Shown here: positions 36,909-50,960 of the stretch, piece by piece | Layout of the letters: every line of letters begins with the position of its first letter | Position numbering within the stretch: the stretch's first letter is position 1 | NCBI GenBank assembly: GCA_946800325.1 | Contig: OX326958.1 | Span: forward strand, 12,924,992-12,988,991 | Source of the DNA: Luzula sylvatica | Lineage: Eukaryota > Streptophyta > Magnoliopsida > Poales > Juncaceae | Length of the DNA: 64,000 bases | Direction: 5' to 3' | The notes under the pieces: generated by a model | The model's input: the letters and a program-made list of their open reading frames with translations, nothing else | Told to the model about the DNA's origin: nothing | Databases searched by the model: none | Made by a program: the position numbers and the translations under genes

Positions 36909-37340
36909 ATATGTATGTAGGAAGATAGTTAGTTAATTAGTTAGTTATTTAGTTAGTTATCTAGTAGTTAGTTAGTTAGTTAGTTATTTATTCCATTAGC
37001 TAGTAGTTAGTTAGTTAGTTAGTAAGTTAGTTAGTTAGTCAGTTAGTTACTTAGTTAGTTAGATAGTTAGTTAGTCAATATGTATGTAAGAAGGTAGTTA
37101 GTCACCTAGTTTGTTAGTTAGTTAGTTAATTAGCTAGTAGTTAGTTAGTTAGTTAGTATGTAATAAGGTTGTTAGTTAGTTAGTTAGTTTGATAGTTAGT
37201 TAATTAGTTTGTTAGTTAGTTAGTTAATCAGTTAGTTATTTAGTTATTTAGTTAGTGAGTTAGTTAGTTAATCAATATGTATGTATCAAGGTAGTTAGTT
37301 AGTAAGTTAGATAGTTATTTATTTTGTTAGTTAGTTAATG

Positions 37341-37399
<59 letters not shown>

Positions 37400-39276
37400 A
37401 GTTAGTTAGTTCGTTAGGTCATCAGTTAGTTTTTTAGTTAGTTAGTTAGTTAATTAGCTAGTAGTTATGTGGTCAGTTATTAAGTTAGTTAGTTAGTTAG
37501 TTAGTTTGTGGGTATGTGGGAAGGTAGTTAGTTAGTTAATAGGTATTTAAGAAGATAGTTAGTTCGTAAATTAGTTAGTTATGATGTTAGTTATCTTGTA
37601 ATTAGTTAGTTAGTTATTTTGTCAGCTAGCTAGCAGTTAGTTATTTAGTTATTTAGTTAGTTGGTTAGTTAGTCATCTAGTAGTTAGACGTTAGTTATTT
37701 AGTTAGTTAGTTAGTTTGTTAGTTATCTAGTAGTTAGTTAGTTATTTAGTAAGTTAGATAGTTAGTTAGTTAGTTAGTGGGAAGGTAGGTAGTTAGTTAG
37801 TTAGTTAGTGGGTATGTAGAAGTTAGTTAGTTAGTTAGTTAGTTAGTTAATAGGTATGTAGGAAGATAGTTATTTAGTTAATTTGTTAATTAGTTCATTT
37901 GTTAGTTAGTTAGTTATTTAGTTATTTGGTTAGTTTGTTAGTTAGTTAGTTAGAAAGGTAGGTAGTTTGTTAGTCGATAGGTATGTATGAATGTAGTTAG
38001 GTAGTAAGTTAGTTAGTTAACTAGTTAGTTTGTTAGCTAGTAGTTTGTTAGTTAGTTAGTTAGTTAATTAGTTAGTTATTTAGTTAGTTAGTTAACTAGT
38101 AGTTAGTTAGTAAATTACTTAATTAATTAGTTTGTTAATTAGATAGTTAGTAAGTTAGTTAGTCAGTGGGTGTGTACGAAGGTAGCTAGTTAGTTAGGTA
38201 ATTTGTTAGTTCATTAGTTAATTAGTTAGTTAGTTAATTAATTAATTAGTTAGTTATATATTTAGTTAGTTAGTTAGTTAATTAGTTAGTTATATATTTA
38301 GTTAGTTAGTTAGTTATATATTTACTTAGTTAGTTAGTTAGCTAATAAGTATGTAGGAAGATAGTTAGATAGTTAATTAGTTATTTATTTAGATAGATAT
38401 CTAGTAATTAGTTACTTAGTTTGTTAGTTATTTGTTAGTTAGTTATTTAGTTAGTTGGCTAGTAGTTAGTTAGTTAGTTAGTTAGTTATTTAGTTAGTTA
38501 GTTAACTAGTTAGTTATTTAGTGAGTTAGTTAGCTAATAAGTACGTAGGAAGATAGTTAGTTATTTAGTTAGTTATCTAGTAGTTAGTTAGTTAGTTAGT
38601 TTGTCAGTTAGTTATTTAGTTATTTATCTAGTAGTTAGTTAATTAGTTAGTTAGTTAGTTAGTTAGTTCATTACTTAGTCAGTTAGTTAGTTAGTTAGTG
38701 AGTTAGTTAGTTAGATAGTTAGTTAATTAATATGTATGTATCAAGTTAGTTAGTTAGTTAGTTAGTTAGTTAATTAGTTCGTTAGTTAATTAGTTAGTTA
38801 GTTAATGAGTCAGTTAGTTAGTTATCTAGTAGTTAGTTAGTTAGTTAGGTGATCAGTTAGTTATTTATTTAGTTAGTTAGTTATTTAGTTAGCTAGTAGT
38901 TAGCTGGTTAGTTATTTATTTAGTTAGTTAGTTGGGGGGTATGTAGGAAGGTAGGTAGTTAGTTAGTCAGTTTGTTAGTTAATAGGTATTTAAGATGATA
39001 GTTAGTTAGTAAATAAGTTAGTTATTATGTTTGTTATCTAGTAGTTAGTAAGTTAGTTATTTTGTCAGCCAGCTAGTAGTTAGTTAGTTAGTTAGTTAAT
39101 AGTTTGTTAGTTAGTCATTTAGTTAGCTATTTAGCTATTTAGTTTGTTTGTTTATTCGTTATCTAGTAGTTAGTTTGTTAGCAAGTGAGTTATTTAGTTA
39201 GTTAAATAGTTAGTTAGTTAGTTAGTTAGTGGGAAGGTAGTTTGTTAGTTAGTTAATGGGTATGTACGAAGGAAGG

Positions 39277-39314
<38 letters not shown>

Positions 39315-40391
39315 ATAGGTGTATGTAGGAAGATAGTTATTTAGTTATTTAGTTAGTTTGTTAATTAGTTAATTAGTTAGTTAGTTAGTTATTTAGTAAT
39401 TTAGTTAGTTAGTTAGTTAATTTGTTAGTTAGTTAGTTAGAAAGGTAGTTAGTTTGTTAGTTAATAGGTATGTACGAAGGTAGTTAGTTAGTAAGTTTGT
39501 TATTTAGCTAGTAATTTGTTAGTTAGTTAATTAGTTAGTTAATCAGTTAGTTATTTATTTAGTTAGTTAGTTAGTTAGTTGACTAGTTGTTAGTTAGTTA
39601 ATGAGTTCAATAATTAGTTAGTTAATTAGTTAGTTAGTAAGTTAGTTAGTTTGTGGGTATGGTCGAAGGTAGTTAGTTAGTTAGTTAATTAGTTAGTTAG
39701 TTGGTAAGTTAGTCAATATGTATGTAAGAAGGTAGTTTGTTAATTAGTTAATTAGCTAGTAGTTAGTTAGTTAGTTAATTAGTTAGTATGTAAGAAGGTT
39801 GTTAGTTAGATTGTTAGCTTGATAGTTACTTAATTAGTAAGTTAGTTAGTTGGTTAATCAGTTTGTTATTTAGTTAGTTACTTAGTTAGTTAGCTAGTAG
39901 TTAGTAGGTAGTGAGTGAGTAAGTTAATCAATATGTATGTATAAAGGTAGTTAGTTAGTTAGTTACATAGTTAGTTAATTAGTTAGTTAATAAGTTGTAT
40001 AGTTAGTTAGTTAGTCAGTTAGTTAGTTAGTTAGTTAGTTATCTTGTAGTTAGTTAGTTAGTTAGGTCATCAATTAGTTATTTAGTTAGTTAGTTAGTTA
40101 GTAGTTAGCTAGTTAGCCGGTTAGTTATTTATTTAGTTAGTTAGTTAGTTAGTTGGTGGATATGTAGGAAGGTAGTTAGTTAGTTAGTTAGTTAATAGGC
40201 ATTTAAGAAGATATTTAGTAAATTAGTAAGTTATTATGTTAGTTATCTGGTAGTTAGTTACTTAGTTAGTAGTTAGTTAACTATTTATTTATTTATTTAG
40301 TCAGTTTGTTAGTTATCTAGTAGTTAATTAGTTAGATAGTTAGTTAGTTAGTTTGTGGGAAGGTAGTTTGTTAGGTAGTTAGTGGGTAGTT

Positions 40392-40423
<32 letters not shown>

Positions 40424-41617
40424 ATAGGTGTATGTAGGAAGATAGTTATTTAGATGTTTAGTTAGTTTGTTAATTAGTTAATTAGTTAGTTAGTTTGTTA
40501 TTTTGTTATTTAGTTAGTAAGTTTGATTGTTTGTTAGTTAGTTATTTAGAAACGTAGTTAGTTTGTTATTTAATAGGTATGTATGATGGTAGTTTGTTAC
40601 TAAGTTTGTTAGTAAACTAGTTAGTTAGTTAGCTATTAGTTAGTTAGTTACTTAGTTAGTTAGTTAGTCAATTAGTTAGTTATTTAGTTAGTTTGTTAGT
40701 TTGTTAACTAGTAGTTAGTTAGTTAAATAGTTCATTAATTAGTTAGTTAATTAGTTAGTTAGTTAGTAAGTTAGTTAGTTAGTGGGTATGTACGAAGGTA
40801 GTTAGTTAATTTGTTAGTTAATTAGTTATTTAGTTAGTTAGTTAGTTAATCCTTTAGTTAATTCTTTAGTTAGTTAGTTAGTTTAGTTATTTAGTTAGTT
40901 ATTTATTTATTTAGTTAGTTACTTTGTTAGTGGGAATGTAGGAAGCTAGTTAGTTAGTTAGTTAGTTAGTTAATCTGTATGTAGGAAGATAGTTAGTTAG
41001 TTAATTAGTTAGTTATTTAGTTAGTTATCTAGTTGTTAGTTAATTAGTTAGTTCATTAATTATTTAGTTAATTAGTTAGTTATTTAGTTAGTTATCTAGT
41101 AGTTAGTAAGTTAGTTAGTTAGTTGGTAGGTACGAATGTAGCTTGTCAGTTAGTTAGTTTATTAGTTAATTGCTTAGTTAGTCAATATGTATGTAAGAAG
41201 GTAGTTAGTTAGTTAGTTAGTTAGTTAGTTAATTAGCTAGTAGTTAGTTAGTTAGTTAGTTAGTATGTAAAAAGGTTGTTAATTAGTAAGTTAGTTAGTT
41301 AGTTAATCAGTTAGTTATTTAGTTAGTTACTTAGTTAGTTAGCTAGTAGTTAGTTAATTAGTTAGTCAGTTAGTCAGTTAATCAATATGTATGTATCAAG
41401 GTAGTTACTTAGTTAGCTAGATAGTTAGTTAATTAGTTAGTTCATTAGTTAGTTTGTTAGTTAGTTAGTTAGTTAGTTATCTAGTAGTTAGTTAGTTAGT
41501 TAGTTAGTTTGTTAGTTAGTTACTTAACTAGTCGTTAGTTAGATAATTAGTTAATTAATTAGTTAGTTAATTAGTTAGTTAGTAAGTTAGTTAGTTAGTG
41601 GGTATGTACGAATGTAG

Positions 41618-41618
<1 letters not shown>
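36392..41618 (+). repeat. TTAG satellite array, segment 5
   Basis: Plus-orientation TTAG array. About 38340-41150 is colinear with 10000-10368 plus 21238-23720, which is the same block without the outer LTR retrotransposon. A short exact-looking local repeat is visible near 36500-36620 (TTAATTGAGTAGTAGTTAG twice). No gene. Confidence 0.95.
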
Positions 41619-41663
<45 letters not shown>

Positions 41664-42620
41664 CCTTCCTATATACCCACTAACTAACTAACTAACTACC
41701 TTCCCACTAACTAACTAACTAACTATCTAACTAACTATATAACTAACTTGCTAACTAACTAACTACTAGATAACTAACAAACTAACTAACTAAATAACTA
41801 AATAGATAACTAAATAACTAACTAACTAACTGACTAACTAATTAACTAACTACTAGCTAGCTGACAAAATAACTAACTAACTAACTACTATATTACTAAC
41901 ATAATAACCAACTAATTTACTAACTAACTATCTTCTTAAATACCTATTAACTAACTAACTAACTAACTACCTTCCTACATACCCACTAACTAACTAACTA
42001 ACTAAATAAATAAGTACTTAACCAGCTAACTACTAGCTAACTACTAACTAACTAACTAACTAAATAACTAATTGATGACCTAACTAACTAACTAGCTACT
42101 AGATAACTAACTAACTAACTAACTGACTAACTAACTAATTAACTAACTAATTAACTAACAATCAAACTAACTAACTAACTACCTTGATACATACATATTG
42201 ATTAACTAATTAACTCACTAACATAAATAACTAACTAATTTACTAACTAACTATCTTCTTAAATACATATTAACTAACTAACTAACTAACTACCTTCCAA
42301 CATACCCACCAACTAACTAACTAACTAAATAAATAAATAGCTAACCAGCTAACTACTAGCTAATTACTAACTAACTAACTAACTAAATAACTAATTGATG
42401 ACCTAACTAACTAACTAACAACTAGATAACTAACTAACTAACTAACTGACAAATTAACCGACTAACTAACTAATTAACTAACTAATTAACTAACTATCTG
42501 ACTAATTAACTAACTACCTTGATACATACATATTGATTAACTAACTCACTAACTAACTAACTCACTAACTAACTAACTACTAGCTAACTAACTAAGTATC
42601 TAACTAAATAACTAACTGAT

Positions 42621-42656
<36 letters not shown>

Positions 42657-42669
42657 AACCTTCTTACAT

Positions 42670-42705
<36 letters not shown>

Positions 42706-43872
42706 CAAGCTAATTAACTAACTAACTAACTAACTAACTACATTCTTACATACATATTGACTAACTAACCAATTAACTAACCAATTAACTAACTACCTTC
42801 GTACCTACCCACTAACTAACTAACTTACTAACTAACTAATTAACAAACTAGTTAATGAACTAATTAACTAACTAACAACTAGTTAACTAACTAACAAACT
42901 AACTAACTAAATAACTAACTAATTAAATAACTGACTAACTAACTAACAAATTACTAGCTAACTAACTAACTTACTAACTACCTAACAAATTAGTGACTAA
43001 ATAACTATTAACTAACTAACTTACTAACTAACTACCTTCATACATACCTGTTAACTAACAAACTAACTACCTTTCTAACTAACAAACTAACAAACTACCT
43101 AACTAAATAACTAACTAACAAACTAATTAACTAATTAACAAACTAACTAATTAACTAAATAACTATCTTCATACATACACCTATTAACTAACTAACTAAC
43201 TTACTAACTAACTACCTTCCTACATACAAACTAACTATCTAACAAACTACCTTCCCACTAACTAACTAACTAACTATCTAACTAACTAAATAACTAACTA
43301 GCTAACTAACTAACTACAAGATAACTAACAAACTCACTAACTTAATAACTAAATTGTTAACTAAATAACTAACTTACTAACTACTAACTAACTACCTAAC
43401 TAAATACTAGCTAGCTGACAAAATAAGTAAGTAACTAACTACTAGATAAGTAACATAATAACTAACTAATTTACTGACTAACTATCTTCTTAAATACCTA
43501 TTAACTAACTAACTAACTAACTACCTACCTACATACCCACCAAGTAACTACCTACCTACATACCCACCAACTAACTAACTAAGTAAATAAATAAAAAAAT
43601 AAAAAAATAACAAGCTAACTACAAGCTAACTAACTACATAACTAACTAAATAACTAATTGATGACCAAACTAACCAACTAACTACTAGATAACTAACTGA
43701 CTAACAAACAAACTAACTAACTAATTAATGAACTCACTAATTAACTAACTATCTAGCTAACTAACTAACTTGCTTAATACATATATATTGATTAACTAAC
43801 TAAGTCACTAACTAACTAACTACTAGCTAATTAACTAACTAACTAACAAACTACCTTCTTACATACATATTG

Positions 43873-43911
<39 letters not shown>

Positions 43912-44043
43912 TACTAACTAACTAACTACTAGCTAACTGAATAAATAACATACTATCTGACAAACTAACTAAGTACTAGATAACTAACTAAATAACTAAC
44001 TAATTAACTAACTAAGTATCTTCCTACATACATATTAACAAAC

Positions 44044-44076
<33 letters not shown>

Positions 44077-44238
44077 TACTAACTACCTTCCTATATATAC
44101 CCAATAACGAACTAAGTAGCTAACTAAATAAATATATAAATAACTAACTACATAACTACTAGCTATTTAACTAACTATCTAAATAAATAAATAAATAACT
44201 AATTAACTAACTAAGTATCTTCCTACATACATATTACC

Positions 44239-44270
<32 letters not shown>

Positions 44271-45599
44271 AAACAAACTAACTAACTAACTTACTAACTA
44301 CCTTCCTACATACCCACTAACTAAGTAACTAACTAAATAAATATATAAATAACTAACTACACAACTACTAGCTATTTAACTAACTATCTAACTAATCAAA
44401 AAACTAACTAATTAACTACCAAACTAACTAATTAACTAACTAGCTACCTTCGTACATACCCACTAACTAACTAACTTACTAACTAACTAATTAACTAACT
44501 AATTAATTAACTAATTATCTGACTAACTACTACTTAAATAACTGACCAACTAACTAACTAAATAACTAACTAATTAACAGACTAACTAACAAACAAGTTA
44601 AGTAACTTACTAACTAACTACCTTTATACATACCTATTAACTAACTAACTAACTAACTAACTAACAAAATTAACTAATCAACAAACTCACTAAATAACTA
44701 AATAACTATCTTCCTACATACCTATTGACTAACTAACTAACTAACTAACTAAATACCTACCTACCTTCCAACATACCCACTAACTAACTAACTAACTACC
44801 TTACCGCTAACTAACTAACAATCTATCTAACTAAATAACTAACTAGCCAACTAACTAACTACTAGATAACTAACAAACTAACTAACTAAATTACTAACTA
44901 GTTAACTAACTAAATAACTAACTAACTACTAGATAACTAACTAACCAAATAACTAAATAACTAACTAACTAACTACTAGCTAGCTGACTAAATAACTACC
45001 TAACTAATTAATAGATAACTAACATAATAACTAACTAATTTACTAACTAACTATCTTCTTAAATACCTATTACCTAAATAACTAACTAACTAACTACATT
45101 CCCATATACCCACCAACTAACTAACTAACTAAATAAATCAATAACTAACCAGCTAACTATTAGCTAACTAACTAACTAACTAACTAACTAAATAACTAAC
45201 TGATGACCAAACTAACTAATTCACTAACTAACTAATTAACTAACTATCTAACTAACTAACTAACTACTTTGATACATACATATTGATTAACAAACTAACT
45301 CACTAACTAACTACTAGCTAACAAACTAAGTAACTAACTAAATAACTAACTGATTAACTAACTAACTAACTAACTAACTAATTAACTATCTAACTAACTA
45401 ACTAACAAACTAACTTCTTATAAACTAACTAACTGACTAACTAACTACTAGCTAATTAACTAACTAACTAACTAACGACCTTCTTACATACGTATTGACT
45501 AACTAACTAACTAACTAACTAATTAACTGACTAACTAAATAACTAACTTACTAACTTGCTAACTAACTAACTAACTAACTAACTAACTGACTAACTACT
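41619..45599 (-). repeat. CTAA satellite array, segment 6
   Basis: Second inverted segment, about 4 kb, with the same reverse-complement punctuation (CTACCTTCCTACATACCCAC) and phrases GATGACCTAAC and AACCAGCTAAC seen in segments 3 and 4. Near 43530-43570 the phrase CTACCTACATACCCACCAA is duplicated in tandem. No gene. Confidence 0.95.
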
Positions 45600-45636
45600 A
45601 GTAGTTAGTCAGTTAGTTAGTTAGTTAGTTAGTTAG
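45563..45636. repeat. Perfect 74-bp palindrome at a satellite strand switch
   Basis: The axis is between 45599 and 45600 (ACTACTAGTAGT). Arms of 37 bp match without mismatch or spacer, and the first disagreement is 45562 against 45637. The left arm is CTAA-type array and the right arm TTAG-type, so the palindrome is the exact point of strand reversal. Confidence 0.95.
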
Positions 45637-45750
45637 CTAGTAGTTAGTTAGTTAGTTAGTTGGCTAGTTAGTAAGTTAGTTAGCTAGCTTGCTAGTAGTT
45701 AGTTAGTTAGTTTGTTAATAGGTATGTAGGAATGTAGCTAGTTAGTTAGC

Positions 45751-45785
<35 letters not shown>

Positions 45786-46563
45786 CTAGTTACTTAGATA
45801 GTTAGTTAGTAAGTAAGTTAGTTAGTTAATTAGTTAGTTATCTAGTACTTACTTAGTAAGTTAGTTAGTTAACTCGTTAGTTATTTAGTTAGTTAATTTG
45901 TTAGTTCCCTAGTAGTTAGTAAGTTAGCTTGTTAGTTATTTAGTTAGTTAGATAGTTAGTTAGTTAGTTAGTTAGTGGGAAGGTAGTTAGTTAGTTAGTG
46001 GGTATGTAGTTAGTTAGTTAGTTAGTTAGTTAATTAGGTATGTAGTTAGTTAGTTAGTTAGGTAGTTAGTTAAAAGGTATGTAGGAAGATAGTTATTTAG
46101 TTAGTTAGTAAGTTTGCTAATTAGTTAATTGGTTAGTTAGTTAGTTAGTTAGTTATTTAGTTAGTTAGTTACTTTGTTAGTTAGTTAGTTAGAAAGGTAG
46201 AGAGTTAGTTAGTTAATAGGGATGTATGAAGGTATTTAGTTAGTAAGTTAGATAGGTAACTAGTTAGTTAGTTAGCTAGTAGTTAGTTAGTTAGTTAGTT
46301 AGTTAGTTATTTAGTTAGTTAGTTAGTTAGTTAACTATTAGTTAGTTAGTTAGTTAGTTAGTTAATTAGTTCGTTATTTAGTCTGCTTGTTTGTTAGTTA
46401 GCTAGTAGTTAGTTAGTTAGTTAGTTATTTAGAGCTAGTAGTTAATTAGTTTGTTAATTGGCTAAGTTAGCTAGCTAGCTAGTAGTTAATTCTTTAGTTT
46501 GTTAGTTAGTTAAATAGCTTGTAGTTATTTAGTTAGTTATTTATTTAATTAGTTAGTTACTTT

Positions 46564-46958
46564 GTTAATGGGTACGTTGGATGATAGTTAGTTCGTGAAT
46601 TAGTTAGTTATTTAGTTAGTTATCTAGTAGTTAGTTAGTTAGTTATTTAGTTAGTTAGTTAATTAGTTAGTTAGTGAATTAGTTAGTGAGTTAGTTAGTT
46701 AGTTAGTTATTTAGTAGTTAGTTAGTTAGTTAAGTCATCAGTTAGTTATTTAGTTAGTTAGTTAGTTAGTTAGTTAATGGGTACGTTGGATGATAGTTAG
46801 TTCGTGAATTAGTTAGTTATTTAGTTAGTTATCTAGTAGTTAGTTAGTTAGTTATTTAGTTAGTTAGTTAATTAGTTAGTTAGTGAATTAGTTAGTGAGT
46901 TAGTTAGTTAGTTAGTTATTTAGTAGTTAGTTAGTTAGTTAAGTCATCAGTTAGTTAT

Positions 46959-46981
<23 letters not shown>
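46564..46981 (+). repeat. 209-bp tandem duplication in the satellite
   Basis: GTTAATGGGTACGTTGGATG starts at 46564 and again at 46773. The 209-bp units read as identical base for base, including rare variants such as TTCGTGAATTAG and TAAGTCATCAG, so the duplication is very recent relative to the general divergence of the array. Confidence 0.9.
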
Positions 46982-46991
<10 letters not shown>

Positions 46992-49156
46992 GATCTAGTA
47001 GTTAGCTGGTTAGTTATTTATTTATTTAGTTAGTTAGTTAGTTGGTGGGTTTGTGGGAATGTAGTTAGTTAGTTAGTTAATAGGTATTTAAGGAGATAGT
47101 TAGTTAGTAAATTAGTTAGTTATTATGTTAGTTATCTATTAATTAGTTAGTTAGTGATTTTGTCAGCTAGCTAGTAGTTATTTAGTTAGTTAGTTATTTA
47201 GTTAGTTTGTTAGTTAGTTATCTAGTAGTTACTAAGTTAGTTATTTAGTTAGTTAACTAGTTAGTTATTTAGTTTGTTAGTTTGTTAGTTATCTAGTAGT
47301 TAGTTAGTTAGCTAGTTAGTAATTTAGTAAGATAGTTAGTTAGTTAGTTAGTTAGCAGTAAGGTAGTTGGTTAGTTAGTTAGTGGGTATGTAGGAAGGAC
47401 GTAGTTAGTTAGTTAGTTAATTAGTTAATAGGTATGTAGGAAGATAGTTATTTAGTTATTTAGTTATTTGTTAGTTAGTTAGTCAGTTAGTTAGTTAATA
47501 GGTATGTATGAAGGTAGTTAGTTAACTGGTTAGTTAGTTAGATGGTAGTTAGTTAGTTAGTTAGTTAATTAGTTAGTTAGTTAGTTAGTTAGTGAGTTAG
47601 TTACTTAACTAGTAGTTAGTTAGATAATTAGTTAATTAATTAGTTAGTGAGTTAGTTACTGAAATAGTAGTTAGTTAGATAATTAGTTAATTAATTAGTT
47701 AGTTAATTAGTTAGTTAGTAAGTTAGTTAGTAAGTGGGTATGTACGAAGGTAGCTAGTTAGTTAATTAGTTAGTAAGTTAGTTAATTAGTTAGTCATTTA
47801 TTTAGTTAGTTAGTTAGTTAAATAGCTAGTATTTATTTATTTATTTAGTTAGTTTGTTAATATGTATGTAGGAAGATAATTAGTTAGTTATTTAGTTTGT
47901 TATCAAGTAGTTAGTTGGTTAGTTAGTTAGTTAGTTATTTATTCAGTTAGCTAGTAGTTAGTTAGTTAGTTAGTTAGTTAGTAAGTTAGTTAGTTAGTTA
48001 GTTAATTAGTTTGTTGGTTAGTTAGTTAGTCAATATGTATGTAAGAAGGTAGGTAGGTAGTTAGTTAGTCAGTTAAATAGTTAGTTAGTTAGTTAGTTAT
48101 CAAGTAGTTGGTTAGTTATTTAATTAGTTAACTAGTTAGTTATTTAGTTAGTTAGTTTGTTAGCTAGTAGTTAGCTAGTAATTTATTTAGTTAGCTAGTT
48201 AATAAGTATGTAGGAAGATAGTTAGAAAGTTAATTAGTTATTTATTTAGATAGATATCTAGTAATTAGTTACTTAGTTTGTTAGTTATTTGTTAGTTAGT
48301 TATTTAGTTAGTTGGCTAGTAGTTATTTAGTTAGTTAGTTATTTAGTTAGTTAGTTAACTAGTTAGTTATTTAGTGAGTGAGTTAGTTAATAAGTACGTA
48401 GGAAGATAGTTAGTTATTCAGTTAGTTATCTAGTAGTTAGTTAGTTAGTTAGTCAGTTAGTTAGTTATTTAGTTATTTAACTAGTAGTTAGTTAATTAGT
48501 TAGTTAGTTTGTTAGTTAGTTAGTTTGTTAATTACTTAGTGAGTTAGTCAGTTAGTTAGTTAGTTAGTGTGTTAGTTAGATAGTTAGTTAATTAATATGT
48601 ATGTATCAAGTTAGTTAGTTAGATAGTTAGATAGTCAGATAGTTAGTTAATTAGTTACTTAATTAATTAGTTAGTTAGTTAGTTAATGATTCAGTTAGTT
48701 AGTTAGTTATCTAGTAGTTAGTTAGTTAGTTAGGTCAACAGTTAGTTATTTAGTTAGTTAGTAGTTACTTAGTTAGCTAGTAGTTAGCTGGTTAGTTATT
48801 TATTTAGTTAGTTAGTTAGTTGAGGGGTATGTAGGAAGGTAGTGAGTTAGTTAGTTAGTTAGTTAATATGTATTTAAGAAGATAGTTAATTAGTAAATTA
48901 GTTAGTTATTATGTTTGTTATCTAGTAGTTAGTTAGTTAGTTATTTTGTCAGCTAGCTAGTAGTTAGTTAGTTAGTTAGTTAGTACATAGTTAGTTAGTT
49001 ATTTAGTTAACTATTTAGTTATTTAGTTATTTTGTTTGTTAGTTATCTAGTAGTTAGTTAGTTAGCTAGTTAGTTATTTCGTTAGTTAGATAGTTAGTTA
49101 GTTAGTGGGAAGGTAGTTTGTTAGTTAGTTAGTGGGTATGTAGGAAGGATGGTAGG

Positions 49157-49190
<34 letters not shown>

Positions 49191-50922
49191 ATAGGTGTAT
49201 GTAGGAAGATAGTTATTTAGTTAGTTTGTTAATTAGTTAATTAGTTAGTTAGTTAGTTATTTAGTTATTTAGTTAGTTAATTTGTTAGTTAGTTAGCTAG
49301 AAAGGTAGTTAATTTGTTAGTTAATAGGTATGCATGAAAGTAGTTAGTTAGTAAGTTAGTTAGTTAGCTAGTAATTAGTTAGTTAGTTAGTTACTTAGTT
49401 AGTTAGTTAGTTAATTAGTATTTATTTAGTTAGTTAGTTAACTAGTTGTTAGTTAGTTAATTAGTACATTAATTAGTTAGTTAATTAGTTAGTTAGTAAG
49501 TTAGTTAGTAAGTGGGTATGGTCGAAGGTAGTTAGTTAGTTAGTTAATCTGTTAGTTAGTTGGTTAGTTAGTCAATATGTATGTAAGAAGGTAGTTAGTT
49601 AGTTAATTAGCTAGTAGTTAGTTAGTCAGTTTGTTTGTTAGTATGTAAGAAGGTTGTTAGTTAGATAGTTAGCTTGATAGTTACTTAATAAGTAAGTTAG
49701 TTAGTTGGTCAATTGGTTAGTTATTTAGTTAGTTACTTAGTTAGTTAGCTAGCAGTTAGTTAGGTAGTGAGTTAGTTAGTTAATCAATATGTATGTATCA
49801 AGGTAATTAGTTAGTTAGTTAGATCGTTAGTTAATTAGTTAGTTAACTAGTTAGTTAGTTAGTTTGTTTGTCAGTCAGTTAGTTAGTTAGTTATCTAGTA
49901 GTTAGTTAGTTAGTTTGGTCCTCAATTAGTTATTTAGTTAGATAGTTGGTTAGTAGTTAGCTAGTAGTTAGCTGGTTAGTTATTTATTTTGTTAGTTAGT
50001 TAGTTAGTTGGTGGATATGTACGAAGGTAGTTAGTTAGATAGATAGTTAATAGGTATTTAAGAAGATAGTTAGTTAGTAAATTAGTTAGTTATTAGCTTA
50101 GTTATCTGGTAGTTTGTTAGTTAGTTAGTAGTTAGTGAACTATTTAGTTATTTAGTTAGTTAGTTTGTTAGTTATCTAGTAGTTAGTTAGTTAGCTAGTT
50201 AGTTATTTTGTTAGTTAGATAGTTAGTTAGTTAGTTAGTGGGAAGGTAGTTTGTTAGTTAGTTAGTGGGTATGTAGGAAGGTAGTTAGTTAGTTAGTTAG
50301 TTAATAGGTGTATGTAGGAAGATAGTTATTTAGATGTTTAGTTTGTTTGTTAATTAGTTAATTAGTTAGGTAGTTTGTTATTTAGTTAGTTAGTTAGTTA
50401 GTTATTTAGAAAGGTAGTTAGTTTGTTCGTTAATATGTATGTATGAAGGTTAGTTAGTAAGTTAGTTAGTTAACTAGTAGTTAGTTAGCTATTAGTTAGT
50501 TAGTTAGTTAATTAGTTAGTTAGTTAATTAGTTAGTTATTTAGTTAGTTAGTTAGTTAGTTAGTTAACTAGTAGTTAGTTAGTTAATTAGTTCATTAATT
50601 AGTTAGTTAATTAGTTAGTTAGTAAGTTAGTTAGTTAGTGGGTATGTACAAAGGTAGCTAGTTAGTTAGTTAATTTGTTAGTTAGTTAGTTAATTAGTTA
50701 GTTAGTTAGTTAGTTAATTAGTTAGTTAATTCTTTGGTTAGTTAGTTAGTTAAATAGCTAGTAGTTATTTGGTTAGTTCTTTATTTATTTAGTCAGTTAC
50801 TTTGTTAGTGGGTATGTAGGAAGGTAGTTACTAAGTAAGTTAGTTAGTTAGTTAGTTAGTTATGTAATATGTATGTAGGAAGATAGTTAGTTAATTAGTT
50901 AGTTATTTAGTTAGTTATCTAG

Positions 50923-50960
<38 letters not shown>

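Noticed and set aside
45563..45636. Long-read fold-back artefact as the cause of the palindrome
   Set aside because: An artefact would mirror kilobases on both sides. Here exact symmetry ends after 37 bp and the flanks carry different higher-order phrases. Read-level confirmation is still needed.
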